Shown: piece by piece, positions 1 to 7,989 of the stretch
Position numbering within the stretch: position 1 is the stretch's first letter
How the letters are laid out: the number at the start of each line of letters is the position of its first letter
Assembly (NCBI RefSeq): GCF_025847235.1
Contig: NZ_JAOZEW010000001.1
Coordinates: 186,001 to 250,000, forward strand
Length of the DNA: 64,000 nt
From: Flavobacterium shii
GTDB lineage: Bacteria; Bacteroidota; Bacteroidia; Flavobacteriales; Flavobacteriaceae
Reading direction: 5' to 3'
The notes under the pieces: model-generated
Databases searched by the model: none
What the model was told of the DNA's origin: nothing
What the model saw: the letters and a program-made list of their open reading frames with translations, nothing else
Made by a program: the position numbers and the translations under genes

Positions 1-466
1 AACTTCTCCAGCCATTCCACCTGCTTGTTATACTTTCATTATTAAGATAGAGTTCGGCTTCTATACCAATCATAATTTCTGCCAGTTCCCTATAAGCTAT
101 AGTCCAGGCGTAAATTAATTCTGGTGTTGCAACTTCTCCCAGGACTTCGCTAATAGAAGCAATAAGATGTCCTCCTACAATAGCATAATCATCGGCTTGG
201 ATGTTTAAACTAACATGTTTATTTCCTATACCTTTTAAAACATTAATCAAAACTGAGGGATTATCTATATGCTCTGCATAAGCCAAAACAGCTCCTGCTA
301 AAGCCTGTTTTTGTTTACCATTGGATTGATTTCCCATATTAAAAACTGACTTTAATTCTGGATTATGTTTAAACATTCTTTTATAAAAATAGTCTGTTAA
401 GACTTCTCCTGATGATTGCAAAATTGGAATTGTAGCTTTTATTAATTCTTTCTGATTATTATTCAT
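1..466 (-). CDS. hmp: Flavohemoglobin (nitric oxide dioxygenase), N-terminal part
   Basis: The minus strand opens an ATG at 466 and stays open to the window edge (about 155 residues), so the rest of the gene lies outside. The translated part is a globin domain very like the N-terminus of E. coli Hmp: it begins MNNNQKELIKATIPIL, contains YFYKRMFKHNPELKSVFNM (with the distal-pocket Tyr of the family) and has NKHVSLN, which carries the proximal haem His. Known family role: cytoplasmic oxidation of NO to nitrate using O2, with FAD and NADH bound by a C-terminal reductase domain that cannot be seen here. A single-domain globin is possible, but the match is to the flavohemoglobin subfamily. An FNR/CRP-like palindrome and a TAnnTTTG box lie just upstream, which fits anaerobic or NO-responsive control. 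Confidence 0.88.
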   Translation of the reverse strand, partial: MNNNQKELIKATIPILQSSGEVLTDYFYKRMFKHNPELKSVFNMGNQSNGKQKQALAGAVLAYAEHIDNPSVLINVLKGIGNKHVSLNIQADDYAIVGGHLIASISEVLGEVATPELIYAWTIAYRELAEIMIGIEAELYLNNESITSRWNGWRS

Positions 467-488
467 AATATATTTTTTTAATTTCCCA

Positions 489-496
489 CAAAGCTA
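489..496 (-). promoter_or_regulatory. Bacteroidota -7 box for hmp
   Basis: Read on the minus strand this is TAGCTTTG, a match to the Bacteroidota -7 consensus TAnnTTTG, 23 bases before the hmp ATG. No good -33 TTTG is seen at the usual distance, which is common for activator-dependent promoters. Confidence 0.45.
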
Positions 497-518
497 ATCT
501 TGACACTAATTCTTTTTT

Positions 519-534
519 ATGATTTAAATCACAA
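519..534 (-). promoter_or_regulatory. FNR/CRP-family inverted repeat upstream of hmp
   Basis: On the minus strand the sequence is TGTGATTTAAATCATA, a near-perfect dyad (core TGATTTAAATCA). It matches the CRP form TGTGA-N6-TCACA at 9 of 10 positions and the FNR core TGAT-N4-ATCA exactly. Its centre is about 42 bp before the start point expected from the TAGCTTTG box, the position of a class II activator site. The regulator itself is not in the window, so its identity (FNR, HcpR or another CRP-family protein) is inference. Confidence 0.45.
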
Positions 535-640
535 AGCCATAAAAACAATACTTTATTCAAGCCTTTTAACACTTTCTAAATTTAATTTGGTGACATCGAT
601 GTGGGGATATTGTGGGAATTTAAAATCATTTATAAATGAC

Positions 641-664
641 AAACGCCTTATAAATAAGGCGTTT
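641..664 (-). terminator. Hairpin downstream of the tRNA-like RNA
   Basis: An 11-bp perfect stem (AAACGCCTTAT / ATAAGGCGTTT) closes a very short loop between the RNA at 689-878 and the hmp promoter. The U-tract on the minus strand is short, so termination is plausible rather than certain. It would separate the RNA transcript from hmp. Confidence 0.45.
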
Positions 665-688
665 TGAATCAAAATAAAGGTAAAATTG

Positions 689-878
689 TGACCTTGATGA
701 GATTCGAACTCATATTCCCTCTCGGGCATTGCGGCTCTAAATACGCTTCCCTACTTTCCCTAACGATTTCGGTGCTTCTGTAAATTCTACCCATTAGTCC
801 GCACGGGTCTAACCGGAATATCCGCAAACTCTACAGCTAGTATTTTTCTGTAGGCTTTTCCTTTTAAGCTACAAGGCC
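689..878 (-). ncRNA. Structured RNA with tRNA-like ends and a 117-nt insertion
   Basis: On the minus strand the 5' end GGCCTTG (878-872) pairs over 7 bp with CAAGGTC (696-690), followed by A as discriminator. Then come TA at positions 8-9, a D-arm GCTT-AAAAGGAA-AAGC whose loop keeps the tRNA GG, and a hairpin CTACAG/CTGTAG with an 11-nt loop in the anticodon-arm place. At the 3' side a complete T-arm is present: ATGAG-TTCGAAT-CTCAT (713-697). Between the anticodon-like arm and the T-arm lie 117 nt instead of the usual 4-20. This insert has complementary blocks TTGCGG/CCGCAA and ATATTCC/GGAATAT in crossing order, suggesting a pseudoknot. CCA is not encoded. There is no SsrA tag reading frame, and it is too short for a group I intron. 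I do not recognise the family; a decayed tRNA is the main alternative. Confidence 0.5.
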
Positions 879-910
879 TTTCTTTTTGATGATACAAAGG
901 TTTACAGTTG

Positions 911-931
911 GTACGCAATTATTTTGCGTAC
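911..931. repeat. Palindrome, copy 1 of 2
   Basis: GTACGCAA and TTGCGTAC form a perfect 8-bp stem around the loop TTATT. An almost identical palindrome with loop TTCTT is at 7628-7648. This copy lies between the tRNA-like RNA and the HD-domain gene. Confidence 0.7.
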
Positions 932-966
932 TAAGAAAAATTTCTATTTTTATGTAAATTAGCCTT

Positions 967-1575
967 ATGAATTTAGAAGAAAAATATACCGAATTACTCT
1001 TAAATATTGGTTTTAAAGAGAATGAGATTCAGAAAAATTGGTTGGATTTGAAAAAAGCATACTCGAATAAATCAAGGCATTATCATAACTTATCGCATAT
1101 AAAAGATATGATTGCTAGTTTTGAAACGTATCGAGATAAACTTCAAAAACCTAATGAAATATTATTTGCTATTTTCTATCATGATTATATCTATAAAAGT
1201 TCCAAAAAAGATAATGAACTCAAAAGTGCCGAATATGCGTTATCGATTTTACCTGAAAGTATCTCATTTGATAAACAATTGGTTTTTGATACTATTTGCG
1301 CAACGCAGCAACATCAACACAATGCAATTGAAGATACTAATTGGTTGATTGATTTTGACTTGAAGATTCTCGCCAGAGATTGGGAGGATTATCAAATTTA
1401 CTTTGAACAAATCAGAAAAGAATATCGCATTTATCCTGATTTCCTATACAAACCCGGACGCGCAAAAGCATTGAAACATTTTCTTGAAAATGAATATATT
1501 TTTCAGACAGAAGAATTCAGGAGTTTATATGAGGAGAAAGCGAGAATGAATATTGAAAAAGAGATTGCAGTATGA
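967..1575 (+). CDS. HD-superfamily metal-dependent phosphohydrolase
   Basis: 202 residues starting at ATG 967. The pattern RHYHNLSHI near residue 38 and FYHDYIY near residue 70 supplies the His and His-Asp metal ligands of the HD superfamily, in the arrangement of the predicted phosphohydrolases of about 200 residues (COG4339 type). The substrate of this group is not established; nucleotides are often suggested. There is no signal peptide, so it should be cytosolic. It is a single gene with no partner on its strand: the tRNA-like RNA is divergent upstream and a repeat-filled gap follows. Confidence 0.75.
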   Translation: MNLEEKYTELLLNIGFKENEIQKNWLDLKKAYSNKSRHYHNLSHIKDMIASFETYRDKLQKPNEILFAIFYHDYIYKSSKKDNELKSAEYALSILPESISFDKQLVFDTICATQQHQHNAIEDTNWLIDFDLKILARDWEDYQIYFEQIRKEYRIYPDFLYKPGRAKALKHFLENEYIFQTEEFRSLYEEKARMNIEKEIAV

Positions 1576-1600
1576 TGTAGAGGCGCACAGCAGTGTGTCT
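1576..1600. repeat. Short dispersed repeat, copy 1
   Basis: TGTAGAGGCGCACAGCAGTG followed by TGTCT. The same 25 bases with one change (C for T) occur at 15971-15995. The element is partly self-complementary (GCGCAC / GTGTGT) and sits immediately after a stop codon. Confidence 0.65.
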
Positions 1601-1857
1601 CCCACAATACATTTATACGTATAAAAATACCTAACAGGTTTTAAAAACTTGTTAGGATAACAATACTTGATCTTGTAGATATAGGACTAAATCGAGATTT
1701 TATATATATTTTTAAAAGCTAAATTCATTTCGTCAACAGTTTTGCGTTTAACCACAAAATGTTAGCCGCACTGCGGTGCATCACTACTGAAAATTGGGAA
1801 CGAAAAACAACACATTTATAACAATATAAAAACGATCGTTTATTCCATAATCGGGGT

Positions 1858-1956
1858 TTGCGTGAAGGATGGGAGCGGCATCCTTTTTTGGGCATTTTCG
1901 CCCAAAAAAGATATAGCGCACAGCCTGACCCGCTTTTTTCGGCGGGACACGCCCAA
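1858..1956. repeat. Structured ~100-bp repeat, copy 1
   Basis: This element starts TTGCGTGAAGGATGG and ends CACGCCCAA, and recurs at 7685-7784. It folds into three hairpins in order: GGATG/CATCC, GGGC/GCCC and CCGC/GCGG. Hairpins 2 and 3 differ from the other copy in both arms so that pairing is kept, which points to selection on structure. It could be a mobile palindromic element or a structured RNA; no coding gene is inside. Confidence 0.7.
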
Positions 1957-1982
1957 AAGAATATTTATATCTTTATAAAAAC

Positions 1983-2987
1983 TTATCGCTTTCCTGTGTA
2001 ATTAGGACAGCCGAAACATTTTACGCTTAGATTAAATTGATACGTTAGTAAGATTTCGTAAACGCCTCCGGTTTTTCCCATACTTGAGGTATTTAAATCG
2101 TAGGAAAGTCCTAATTTTAAATTTTCATATTGCAATCCTGTAAAAAGATTTATTGAGGTAAGTAACTCTCTGTTTATTCCGTTTTTTGATGGATTGGTAA
2201 CTGCTGTTGCTCCAAAATATATTTTTTCGAACTGGATTGATGTCCCTAAATCAAATCGATTGTAACGTCCTTGTTGCATATAATTGGAGGTAATGAGCAT
2301 TTTGGTTTCGTACGGAAGAAATAACACATCGACATAATCTGCCAATAGAAATTCATAACCCGAACTTAGGGAAAAGAATGTATCCAAAGGCACATTTCCG
2401 TTTGCAGCAAACGAAATATTGGGTCTGTTAAGGTGTTTCATAGACAATCCAATCCAAAGACTTTCGGTGTTGAAAACCATACCTGCTGAGACATCGAAAA
2501 AATTGACTTTATCATTTTTCAACATCGGATCTACTGAACTTGAATTTATAACTCCTGTTCTTATATTAATCTGATCTTCGAGTAATAGGTTTTGGAATGC
2601 AAATGATTTTAATCCAAAACCGGCTTCGACAGCAGGTCGAAAATACCAAGTATCGTTAAGCTTTACTCTATAAGCATAATTGGCATTAATTTGCGTGTAA
2701 TTATAATTGGTTAGGTTTTCTCTTTGATTTAAAACACTTATACCATAACCGCTATTCATGTTTTCGTCCCAGGTATTGACAAATGCATAATCGGTATCTA
2801 TTTTTAAATCCAAATCGGGCCATTGTTCTCTGTGTACAATCCCTGCGTATGTGGTTTCCATAAAACCCGAGAAACCTGGATTTAGGGTTTCGGGAATTAA
2901 AAAATATTGTGTAAAAATTGGGTCCTGTGCTCTTGATTCTGAATAAAAGCAACAGGTAATAATTATAATAAATAGTCTTAATCTCAT
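1983..2987 (-). CDS. PorP/SprF family type IX secretion system outer-membrane protein
   Basis: 334 residues with a signal peptide (cleavage after SRA) followed by QDPIFTQYFLIPETLNPGFSG, the family hallmark of an aromatic N-terminus with Q..Y/F and NPG. The rest has the alternating pattern of an outer-membrane beta-barrel (for example YAYRVKLNDTWYFRPAVEAG). Family knowledge: SprF-like proteins are needed for secretion of a partner SprB-like adhesin through the type IX system. It begins 15 bases after the stop of the large adhesin gene on the same strand, the order seen for sprB-sprF, so the two are almost surely co-transcribed and functionally paired. Confidence 0.9.
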   Translation of the reverse strand: MRLRLFIIIITCCFYSESRAQDPIFTQYFLIPETLNPGFSGFMETTYAGIVHREQWPDLDLKIDTDYAFVNTWDENMNSGYGISVLNQRENLTNYNYTQINANYAYRVKLNDTWYFRPAVEAGFGLKSFAFQNLLLEDQINIRTGVINSSSVDPMLKNDKVNFFDVSAGMVFNTESLWIGLSMKHLNRPNISFAANGNVPLDTFFSLSSGYEFLLADYVDVLFLPYETKMLITSNYMQQGRYNRFDLGTSIQFEKIYFGATAVTNPSKNGINRELLTSINLFTGLQYENLKLGLSYDLNTSSMGKTGGVYEILLTYQFNLSVKCFGCPNYTGKR

Positions 2988-3002
2988 TGTAATCTGTTGC
3001 TT

Positions 3003-6000
3003 TTATTTAAGTAATGTGAATGCTCCTCTTTCGGTTACTGTATGGTTGTAAAAGGTTTTTGCCGTGATTCTGAAAAAATAATTACCATTTTCGCCTGGAT
3101 GATTTTTGATTTGTCCGTTCCAACCGCTGATGTTTTTTCCTGTTTCGGAATATACTATTCCCCCCCAAGTGTCAAACACATCAAGAGTAATGTTTTCTAA
3201 TCCTAGAAATACGGGTGCAAATGTGTCGTTAATACCATCATTGTTAGGCGTAAAAGCTGTTGGCATTATTAAGCTATATCCTTTTTCTACCACTAGTGTG
3301 GATGTATAACTATATTGGCATCCGAATGGATAAGTAACTGTTTGCTTTATAGTATAGGTTCCTACTCTTGTATAAATGTGCTTTGGACTTTCTTCATTTG
3401 AAAAATTACCATCTCCAAAATCCCATGAAATATTTGTAAAGTCGCCAGTCGCCAGGTTTGTAAACAAAATTGGGTCGTAAATGGAATACAGATCATAAAC
3501 ATCTTTTCCATATGAGCTTGTAGAGTAATTGGCTATTCCTAAAACTGGTGTTTTAACATTGTAAGGAAAATTGGCAGTACAACCAAAACTATCGGTTACA
3601 CTAAATATAATTAAGCCATTATTCTCGGTATTCATGATCTCATTATTGGCTCCTGTAATAACTCCATCGGACCAGCTTAATGTATATGGCGGAATACCTC
3701 CTTTTACATGTCCTACAAATGTTTGGTGAACATATTTGGTCGCACAATCAAAATCTGTTAGGACTTCGATTGTTGGCGTAAGTTGTTCGAATCGGGTAAT
3801 TTTATATGTTTCTGATTTTTTACAACCATTGGCATCGGTAACTGTGACGGTGTAATTATCAGGTGGAAGTTTACTTAAATCCTCTGTTTTTGCACCATTT
3901 GACCATGCATAAGTAAATGGAGGCAGACCACCTGTTACAATTAAATTAATCTCCCCCGTATTTGCATCCAAACAATCTAATGGGTTCGAAACATCGGCTC
4001 TTAATTCTAATAATGGTGGTTCAATTATAATAAAGGTTTCTTTTATTACGCATGACTTGGCATCGGTAATTGTTACACTATATTTTCCTGGCCCAATATT
4101 ATTACGTTCTACTCCTGCGGTCGAATTATCATCCCAAACCAAAGTAAGTGGGGCTTTACCGCCTACGAGATTTAATCGGATATGAGCATCATTTGATCCA
4201 AAACAAGAAACGTTTTTAACATCTGGTTTTATAGTAAAAACCGGAGCATTATCTATTATTATAGGAAATACTTTTGGACAACCTAATGCATCGGTAATCG
4301 TAATAATGTAGGTTCCAGCTGATAAGTTATTCTGCACTAAGCCTGTTCCTAAATTACTCCATTTTATGATATATGGATCTCCTGTTGTAAATGGAACTCC
4401 TCCTTTTATACTATTAATAGTAATCGATGCATTGGCATAATTATAACATGCAATTTCGGTTTTGCTGTAATTTAAAACTATTTCATCATTTTGTAGTAAT
4501 ACAACTTTCCGTTTATCGGTACATCCTGAATTATCTGTAACGGTTAAGTCATAAGTTCCTGCTGCTAAATTTTTTAAATTCTGAAGATTACTTCTAAATC
4601 CGTTTGGTCCTGTCCAACTATATCTGTAATTAAAAACACCTGGCGATGTTTCGGTAAATCGACCACCAGTTGTACTTACATTAATTTCTCCGGTAAAGTA
4701 TCCATAACATAAAATATCAACTTGACTTTCGAATTTTACTTTTAATAATGGCGGTTCGATAATGGTGTAACTATCTGTAAGTATATTACAATTATTAACT
4801 TCGGTAATTGTAACATCATAAGTTCCTGGGGCAAGATTATTAATATTTCCTGTAGTTGCCGGATAAGCAACTCCATCTTTTTTCCATACATACGTATAAG
4901 GTGGTGTTCCTCCTGTTGTCGATAAATTTATGTTTCCGTTATTTAAACCAAAACACGTTATATCATTTTTACCTCCACGAGATTGAAATAAATCCGGCTC
5001 GGTAACCTGATAGGTTTGTGAAAATGGACAATTCCCATTATCCTTAACTATTAAATTATAATACCCAGGTTTTAAATTGGATATATCTTTATCGGTACTC
5101 GTAAATCCGTTAGGACCTGTCCATGAAAAAGTATAAGGTGTTGCTGTTGCAAAAGGAATTCCTCCTGTAACACTTATAGAAATTGAACCATTATTTGATC
5201 CATAACAGGTACCATTTTTTATAACTTGGACTACTTTTATTAATGGATCAACTGTTACTGTTATTGTAAAATTTGGTCCGGGGCATACCTTGGATATTGG
5301 TGAAACAGTATAGGTTACTGTTGCTGGATTGGCAGTATTATTTATTAAATACTGGCTAATATTTGTTTTGGGAGAAGATTCTGCATTTGCTCCACTTACT
5401 GCTCCTGCAGGAGAAACTACTGGAATAGACCAAACATAGGTAGTTCCCGCAGGTACATTATCTGTTCCGTTACTAACAGGCGTAACTTGAAAACTATTAC
5501 CGCTACATATTTTTGCTGTCTTATCTTTTATAACTGGAGAAAGAACTAAATCAACCGAAAAAGAAGCTTTTTCTGTAGTGGTTCCACAAGTATTACTAAC
5601 ACTAAAGATAGCTTCATACTTACCACTAGTTGTATAATTTATTGGTCCTGGATTAAGTAATGTAGATGATGAAGGTGTTCCTCCTACAAAAGTCCATAGA
5701 TAAGTAATTTCAGAACTTGGAGAACAAGTTTCTTCTACAATTCCAACTGGATTAATTGTTGCCGAGTTACAGTAATCCGAAATAGGTTTTAGGGTAATAA
5801 CCGGCTTCTTTTTTACTTGTACAGCTTTTGTAATATATCGGTATTCACCACATGAATTTATTGTTCTTAACGTCACATAATAAGTCCCGGGCATTGTAAA
5901 ATTAAAAACAGGGTCCTTGGATGAAGAATAAGTGCTATTCGCAAAATTCCATTGTCCTTTTCCTAATCCGGGTACTGCCTCTTTACCACAAAATCCTTCA

Positions 6001-7400
6001 ATATAATTAGTAACGTTCCAATAGTAAGTCTCCATTCCACAAGTAAATCTCGTGTCTGTAGTATTAGTCATTTGAAGATTACTTGATGCACAGGCATTCC
6101 CAAAAGTAAAATTAGGTTCTAATATTTGTTCTACACATATTGTTCTTGTAGCTGGTGGAATTCCAACTCCACAAGGTGTTACGGCAGATAATTTAATGGT
6201 ATAAGTGCCTGGTGTTGAATAAACATGATAAGGATTAACTTGCCTAGAGGGTGGAGTTCCATCTCCAAAATCCCAAGTATAAACATTATCAGTGCTACAA
6301 CCATTAGCATATCCCGCATAGGTCGTATTACTAAAATAAACATTTGTATTTGCACATACAATACTATTTACATTAAAACTTATTACAGGGACATCTAATA
6401 TAATAATAGGCCCTGCTGTGAGGTAGGTACTCCCGCAAGAGGTTCCTATTGTTAAACTAACTGTATTTCCATTAGGGCAATTGGCCTTTGTAAATTTATG
6501 AGGTACAGGAAAATTTTGGGAAGCACCCGGATTTGCTGCATTATAATAAATAGAACTTTCTAATTGTGCTTGACTATAAGATTGAAATGTGCCATCTCCA
6601 TAATTAATATTATATTGAGTGTCTGAAGGATTAAGTGCCCATGATCCTATAGCAAAATCCATTGGAGCAACAGGAATACATAAATTGGTCGTATTACCCG
6701 GAGCTATAAGTGCCCCAATTGGGTTATTGGAATTTTTAACTACATAGGTAATAGAATTGCTACAACCATTATTTCCTATTCCTGTTATTATCATATTAAA
6801 AGAACCTAATTTCTGGTACTCATGTATTTTAGGAAAAGTAACATTAGTTTCGGAACTACCATCGCCCCAATCTACATTATAAGATGTAATACATCCTACT
6901 GAAGCCGAATTATTTGCAACACTAATACTGTATTTAGGATTAGAATTATTGTCTCCGCATCGCTCAAAAGGCTTAAGTGATCCCGGAGCATTTGTATTTC
7001 CGAATTTTAAATCAGGTTTTTGCTTTACCGAAATAGTTTTTGTTATTGTGTTAGGTACACCACTTGCATCTGTAACAGTAAGCTTTACGCTAAAGTTTTG
7101 AAGTCCGCAACCAACTGCTGTAAAAACATGACTTGGATTACTATCTGTAGAAGTTGTTCCATCGCCAAAATCCCATTTATAGGTAAAAGGGGCATTCCCA
7201 GTTACAATAGGGTTAAATGTAATGGGGGTTCCCGAACAGGTACCGTCATTGGTAATACTAAAATCGGCAGTAGGAGCTAAAAATAAGTTATTGTAATTTT
7301 TATTAATATGGAAATTACTTTTATCAGTCGTACTAAAACCATAAACTGAACTTGTAATTATTAAAAAAAAATGTAAGTGTAAAAAGTAAAGTTTCCCCAT
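3003..7400 (-). CDS. Giant SprB-like surface protein with PKD domains and type B sorting domain
   Basis: 1465 residues. Order: signal peptide (about 1-22); several PKD-type domains marked by WDFGDGTTSTDSNPSHVF near 75, VDWGDGSS near 177 and WDFGDGTPPSRQVNPYHVY near 375; a region of Ig/PKD-like modules to about 720; then seven SprB repeats (about 730-1280), each starting with a Cys block such as DITCFGLNNG and containing TGG..PPYTY.W; another PKD (WDFGDGNFSNEESPKHIY, near 1330); and a C-terminal type IX sorting domain of type B from about 1380 (FTPNNDGINDTF ... WDG-like WNGQ ... YFFRI). Known role of such proteins: exported to the cell surface and used for adhesion or gliding. The PorP/SprF gene follows 15 bases later. 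Ligand unknown. Confidence 0.9.
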   Translation of the reverse strand: MGKLYFLHLHFFLIITSSVYGFSTTDKSNFHINKNYNNLFLAPTADFSITNDGTCSGTPITFNPIVTGNAPFTYKWDFGDGTTSTDSNPSHVFTAVGCGLQNFSVKLTVTDASGVPNTITKTISVKQKPDLKFGNTNAPGSLKPFERCGDNNSNPKYSISVANNSASVGCITSYNVDWGDGSSETNVTFPKIHEYQKLGSFNMIITGIGNNGCSNSITYVVKNSNNPIGALIAPGNTTNLCIPVAPMDFAIGSWALNPSDTQYNINYGDGTFQSYSQAQLESSIYYNAANPGASQNFPVPHKFTKANCPNGNTVSLTIGTSCGSTYLTAGPIIILDVPVISFNVNSIVCANTNVYFSNTTYAGYANGCSTDNVYTWDFGDGTPPSRQVNPYHVYSTPGTYTIKLSAVTPCGVGIPPATRTICVEQILEPNFTFGNACASSNLQMTNTTDTRFTCGMETYYWNVTNYIEGFCGKEAVPGLGKGQWNFANSTYSSSKDPVFNFTMPGTYYVTLRTINSCGEYRYITKAVQVKKKPVITLKPISDYCNSATINPVGIVEETCSPSSEITYLWTFVGGTPSSSTLLNPGPINYTTSGKYEAIFSVSNTCGTTTEKASFSVDLVLSPVIKDKTAKICSGNSFQVTPVSNGTDNVPAGTTYVWSIPVVSPAGAVSGANAESSPKTNISQYLINNTANPATVTYTVSPISKVCPGPNFTITVTVDPLIKVVQVIKNGTCYGSNNGSISISVTGGIPFATATPYTFSWTGPNGFTSTDKDISNLKPGYYNLIVKDNGNCPFSQTYQVTEPDLFQSRGGKNDITCFGLNNGNINLSTTGGTPPYTYVWKKDGVAYPATTGNINNLAPGTYDVTITEVNNCNILTDSYTIIEPPLLKVKFESQVDILCYGYFTGEINVSTTGGRFTETSPGVFNYRYSWTGPNGFRSNLQNLKNLAAGTYDLTVTDNSGCTDKRKVVLLQNDEIVLNYSKTEIACYNYANASITINSIKGGVPFTTGDPYIIKWSNLGTGLVQNNLSAGTYIITITDALGCPKVFPIIIDNAPVFTIKPDVKNVSCFGSNDAHIRLNLVGGKAPLTLVWDDNSTAGVERNNIGPGKYSVTITDAKSCVIKETFIIIEPPLLELRADVSNPLDCLDANTGEINLIVTGGLPPFTYAWSNGAKTEDLSKLPPDNYTVTVTDANGCKKSETYKITRFEQLTPTIEVLTDFDCATKYVHQTFVGHVKGGIPPYTLSWSDGVITGANNEIMNTENNGLIIFSVTDSFGCTANFPYNVKTPVLGIANYSTSSYGKDVYDLYSIYDPILFTNLATGDFTNISWDFGDGNFSNEESPKHIYTRVGTYTIKQTVTYPFGCQYSYTSTLVVEKGYSLIMPTAFTPNNDGINDTFAPVFLGLENITLDVFDTWGGIVYSETGKNISGWNGQIKNHPGENGNYFFRITAKTFYNHTVTERGAFTLLK

Positions 7401-7627
7401 GTAATATAATTCAATTTTTAAGGGGTAAAAGTATATGTTCTTTTTTTTAATACAAAATTAACACTAATAATAATCCTTGTTTTTGGGGCATTCCTTTACA
7501 CACGTAAACCCTATGATTTCGGCTGTAAGAGAAGTATTAATTTTTTTTTCAAAGCACCCTAATAATCCCCTACAAGTTTCCTTTTTTAAGTACTAGTTTT
7601 TTGAGATAATACTAAAATTAAAAGCTA

Positions 7628-7648
7628 GTACGCAATTCTTTTGCGTAC
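7628..7648. repeat. Palindrome, copy 2 of 2
   Basis: GTACGCAA / TTGCGTAC with loop TTCTT; flanking bases extend the stem to TAGTACGCAA / TTGCGTACTA (10 bp). It differs from the copy at 911-931 by one loop base. Confidence 0.7.
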
Positions 7649-7684
7649 TAAAAATAAAAGTGTATTTTTATCATTAGAGTTGTT

Positions 7685-7784
7685 TTGCGTGAAGGATGGA
7701 AGCGGCATCCTTTTTTGGTCTTTTTCGGACCAAAAAAGATATAGCGTACAGCCTGACCCACCTTTTTCGGTGGGGCACGCCCAA
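7685..7784. repeat. Structured ~100-bp repeat, copy 2
   Basis: Second copy of the element at 1858-1956, in the same orientation. The middle hairpin reads GGTC/GACC where copy 1 has GGGC/GCCC, and the third reads CCACC/GGTGG where copy 1 has CCGC/GCGG, so base pairs are conserved while sequence changes. The two copies bracket the adhesin and PorP/SprF genes as direct repeats. Confidence 0.7.
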
Positions 7785-7989
7785 TAATTATTAATTAAAT
7801 TAATCTCTCAATACTGATAACTATCGGAAGCGAAGTTGCAAAGTTTTTTTAAGTCACAGATTAAAGGATTAAAATGATTCAAAAAAAAAATCTGCTTGAT
7901 CTGCAACCCGAGCGATAGCGAACAGGCGAAGCAAATCTGCGAGAAAAAAACTTAGCGTCTTCGTGCTTTCGCAGTAAAAAACATACAAT

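Larger units (their letters stand above)
1576..1982. other. Intergenic region with dispersed repeats
   Basis: 407 bases without a supportable gene. It holds a short repeat at 1576-1600 that recurs at 15971-15995, and the ~100-bp structured repeat at 1858-1956. The rest is AT-rich with no clear signal. Confidence 0.6.
7401..7989. other. Intergenic region with palindrome and structured repeat
   Basis: 589 bases without a gene. From left to right: the divergent promoter side of the adhesin gene, the palindrome at 7628-7648, the ~100-bp repeat at 7685-7784, then a stretch at about 7845-7975 with inverted segments (AATCTGC ... GCAAATCTGCGAG) that looks like another degenerate intergenic repeat. 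Confidence 0.6.

Noticed and set aside
689..878. tmRNA, group I intron in a tRNA, RNase P RNA or SRP RNA
   Set aside because: No tag reading frame ending in an Ala-rich tail, no tmRNA 5' signature, and only ~190 nt; too short for a group I core. The conserved blocks of RNase P and SRP RNA are absent. The tRNA-like ends are real but the family is left open.
7020..7280. Open frame on the plus strand opposite the giant adhesin
   Set aside because: Shadow of the minus-strand adhesin gene; Cys-rich translation without family likeness.
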